Assembly (NCBI GenBank): GCA_950295325.1
Contig: OX485805.1
Span: 31,607,501-31,671,500 of the forward strand
Reading direction: 5' to 3'
Length of the DNA stretch: 64,000 bases
From: Polytrichum commune
Lineage: Eukaryota; Streptophyta; Polytrichopsida; Polytrichales; Polytrichaceae
Program-made: the position numbers and the translations under genes
Notes under the pieces: generated by a model
Seen by the model: only the letters and a program-made list of their open reading frames with translations
The model's database searches: none
What the model was told of the DNA's origin: nothing
Shown here: one piece after another, positions 62,527-64,000 of the stretch
Position numbering within the stretch: position 1 is the first letter of the stretch
Layout: the number at the start of each line of letters is the position of its first letter

Positions 62527-63924
62527 TATACTATGGCCGTATATTGAGACTCTGCATCCTTCAAGGGTTAAGCCCTTTAGCCTTTAATAAGGAACTAGAA
62601 GGTCCAAGATGGTCCTTGGTACTTTTTCAAAGTCATGTAAGTTAGTACACTGATGATTCCAATTAATCCTCGTTGTTATTGAGAATTACACATTACTATT
62701 ACGATTTAATGAGAATGTAATATTTTACCAAGCAAAGTCACTTATATTCTATAATGTCTAAACAACATATTGAACTTTTATTAGTAAAAATTGAACTCCT
62801 AAATGAGACGTAAATTACACTGCGTAACTTCGAATAGTAACACGCAAAAATTGGGATAATCACTGTAGTACCTTAGCCTCATTATTCCATTAGCCTCATT
62901 AATAGGGCAAGGGTTGTACAAATATTGTATTGCCTACTTGAGCACATTGCACTCGTCTACTTTTGCTTGAGAATCTTACATGGTCAATGGATGACAATTG
63001 ACACGGACCCTTTTTCATCCATTTTCCAATCCAAGCCCAAGCCATGCCTATGTGGACGTCTAAATGCTTCATATGAAATTGCTTCAAATTTCATACATAA
63101 TCTTGTGAATAATGTACATATTCACTAGAGATATATTCATAAAAAATCATAGAACATGATGACACCACTTGTTTGTTTTCACAAGAATGCCATAAAACTC
63201 CTCGCAACCGGTCTGCAACATCAACCCCTCTCATCCAAGTTGTATACACCATTCAGACTGAATGTGGGGAATATATGGGAATATTTTGTGGAACACTGTC
63301 ACTCCCACATAACAATGTCATGGATATGAATAATGTTGTGTGTCAAGCCAATATGGTTTGTGAATTTTATTGAATTATTTGTCAAACATCTACAGTTGGG
63401 ATTTAGAATTCGGTGCCTTGAAGTACATGCACTACAATCAATGGAGAGCTAATCTCCCACAATGAAGAGCCAACTTGCACGACAAGGCTTCTCTAAAATT
63501 GACATTGTGGTCTTTTGAGAAGATACAAGTTGCATGTGATAGAAAATTTCAATAACATTCCAATGATACAAGACTTATTGTTATTAAAGGCCTTGAGGTA
63601 AGGAATTTCATTTGAAAACAAATGTGCATAATGTTTCCATTTTGAGACACCTAGGCACTTGTTTGCTATTATATCCCAAATGAAGAAGCATGGACAATTG
63701 AATTTGTTTAAGCTTGAAGCCACTTACAAGGTCTACAAATCTATGCAGTCGGATTCCTTGGTGGCTTAATGGATATGGAGAAATAAATACCCAAAGTTTA
63801 TTGTGTCAAAGGGAGGTCAACGGGTAGGCGTTTAGGGGATGTAAATTTTTACTAAGTAAAGTTGTTAATGTTCTATAATGTCCAAACAACCAATTTGACA
63901 TTTTCTAGTAAAATATGAGAAATA
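62527..63924. other. Intergenic sequence
   Basis: No supported gene. 63245-63330 resembles 57290-57370 (both contain tcagactgaatgt/tcaggctgaatgt and cccacataacaatgt). Confidence 0.4.
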
Positions 63925-64000
63925 TACACTTTAAATTCCGTAGTATCACACTTGTGGCAACCACAATGCACATGATATTATGGAGTTTTGTAGTGTTAAC
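63925..64000 (+). mobile_element. MITE with TACACT termini, cut by the window end
   Basis: Starts TACACTTTAAATTCCGTAGT and continues with tatcaca, tgtggcaacca and gtagtgttaac, matching the left 75 bp of 19204-19700. Confidence 0.75.

Overview
The window is nuclear DNA from a land plant. Three genes are certain. One is an 11-exon TOM40 (outer-mitochondrial-membrane import pore). One is a two-exon cytosolic pyruvate kinase of the plant subfamily that carries RFDFSWG and SRGNLG. One is a single-exon BAR-SH3 protein of the plant SH3P1/2/3 family. The plant-type pyruvate kinase and SH3P, the GT-AG introns, a Stowaway-type MITE with CTCCCTCTGTTTC ends and many TTA/TAA-flanked MITEs all fit a plant. 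The lineage cannot be fixed from sequence alone; a non-flowering plant is possible but unproven.

Layout. 1-3538 has no recognisable gene and probably holds the TOM40 promoter and leader. TOM40 covers 3539-9314 on the + strand, and a hAT-like repeat copy sits in its ninth intron. 9315-32200 is AT-rich and filled with decayed transposons: three copies of a CCTGGGG-ended element, several MITEs, minisatellites, long poly-G/poly-C runs, and an unrecognised repeated protein gene present as an inverted pair (27325-27903 and 29007-29588). 32203-35508 is the pyruvate kinase locus (+), with a tandem repeat abutting the start codon. 35509-39282 contains a 515-bp almost perfect hairpin MITE. 39283-40598 is a complete but dead Tc1-type transposon with a DD34E signature. 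40815-41405 is a tandem duplication just beyond the 3' end of the SH3P gene (41426-42589, - strand). 43620-44760 is a tandem array of about 300-bp units, followed by a GC-rich stretch at 45000-45760 that may be a promoter or 5' exon. 45780-64000 is again repeat-dominated, including four of the five copies of a 480-500 bp TAA-flanked MITE beginning GGGCCACTTCACACA.

The three host genes do not form a pathway: one serves mitochondrial protein import, one the last step of glycolysis, one clathrin/autophagy membrane traffic. The unusual content lies in the mobile DNA: a DD34E Tc1 element with two nested sets of inverted repeats, several unrelated MITE families sharing a TTA/TAA target, and two large foldbacks able to make double-stranded RNA. 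I found no bacterial-type system, CRISPR array, rRNA or convincing tRNA.
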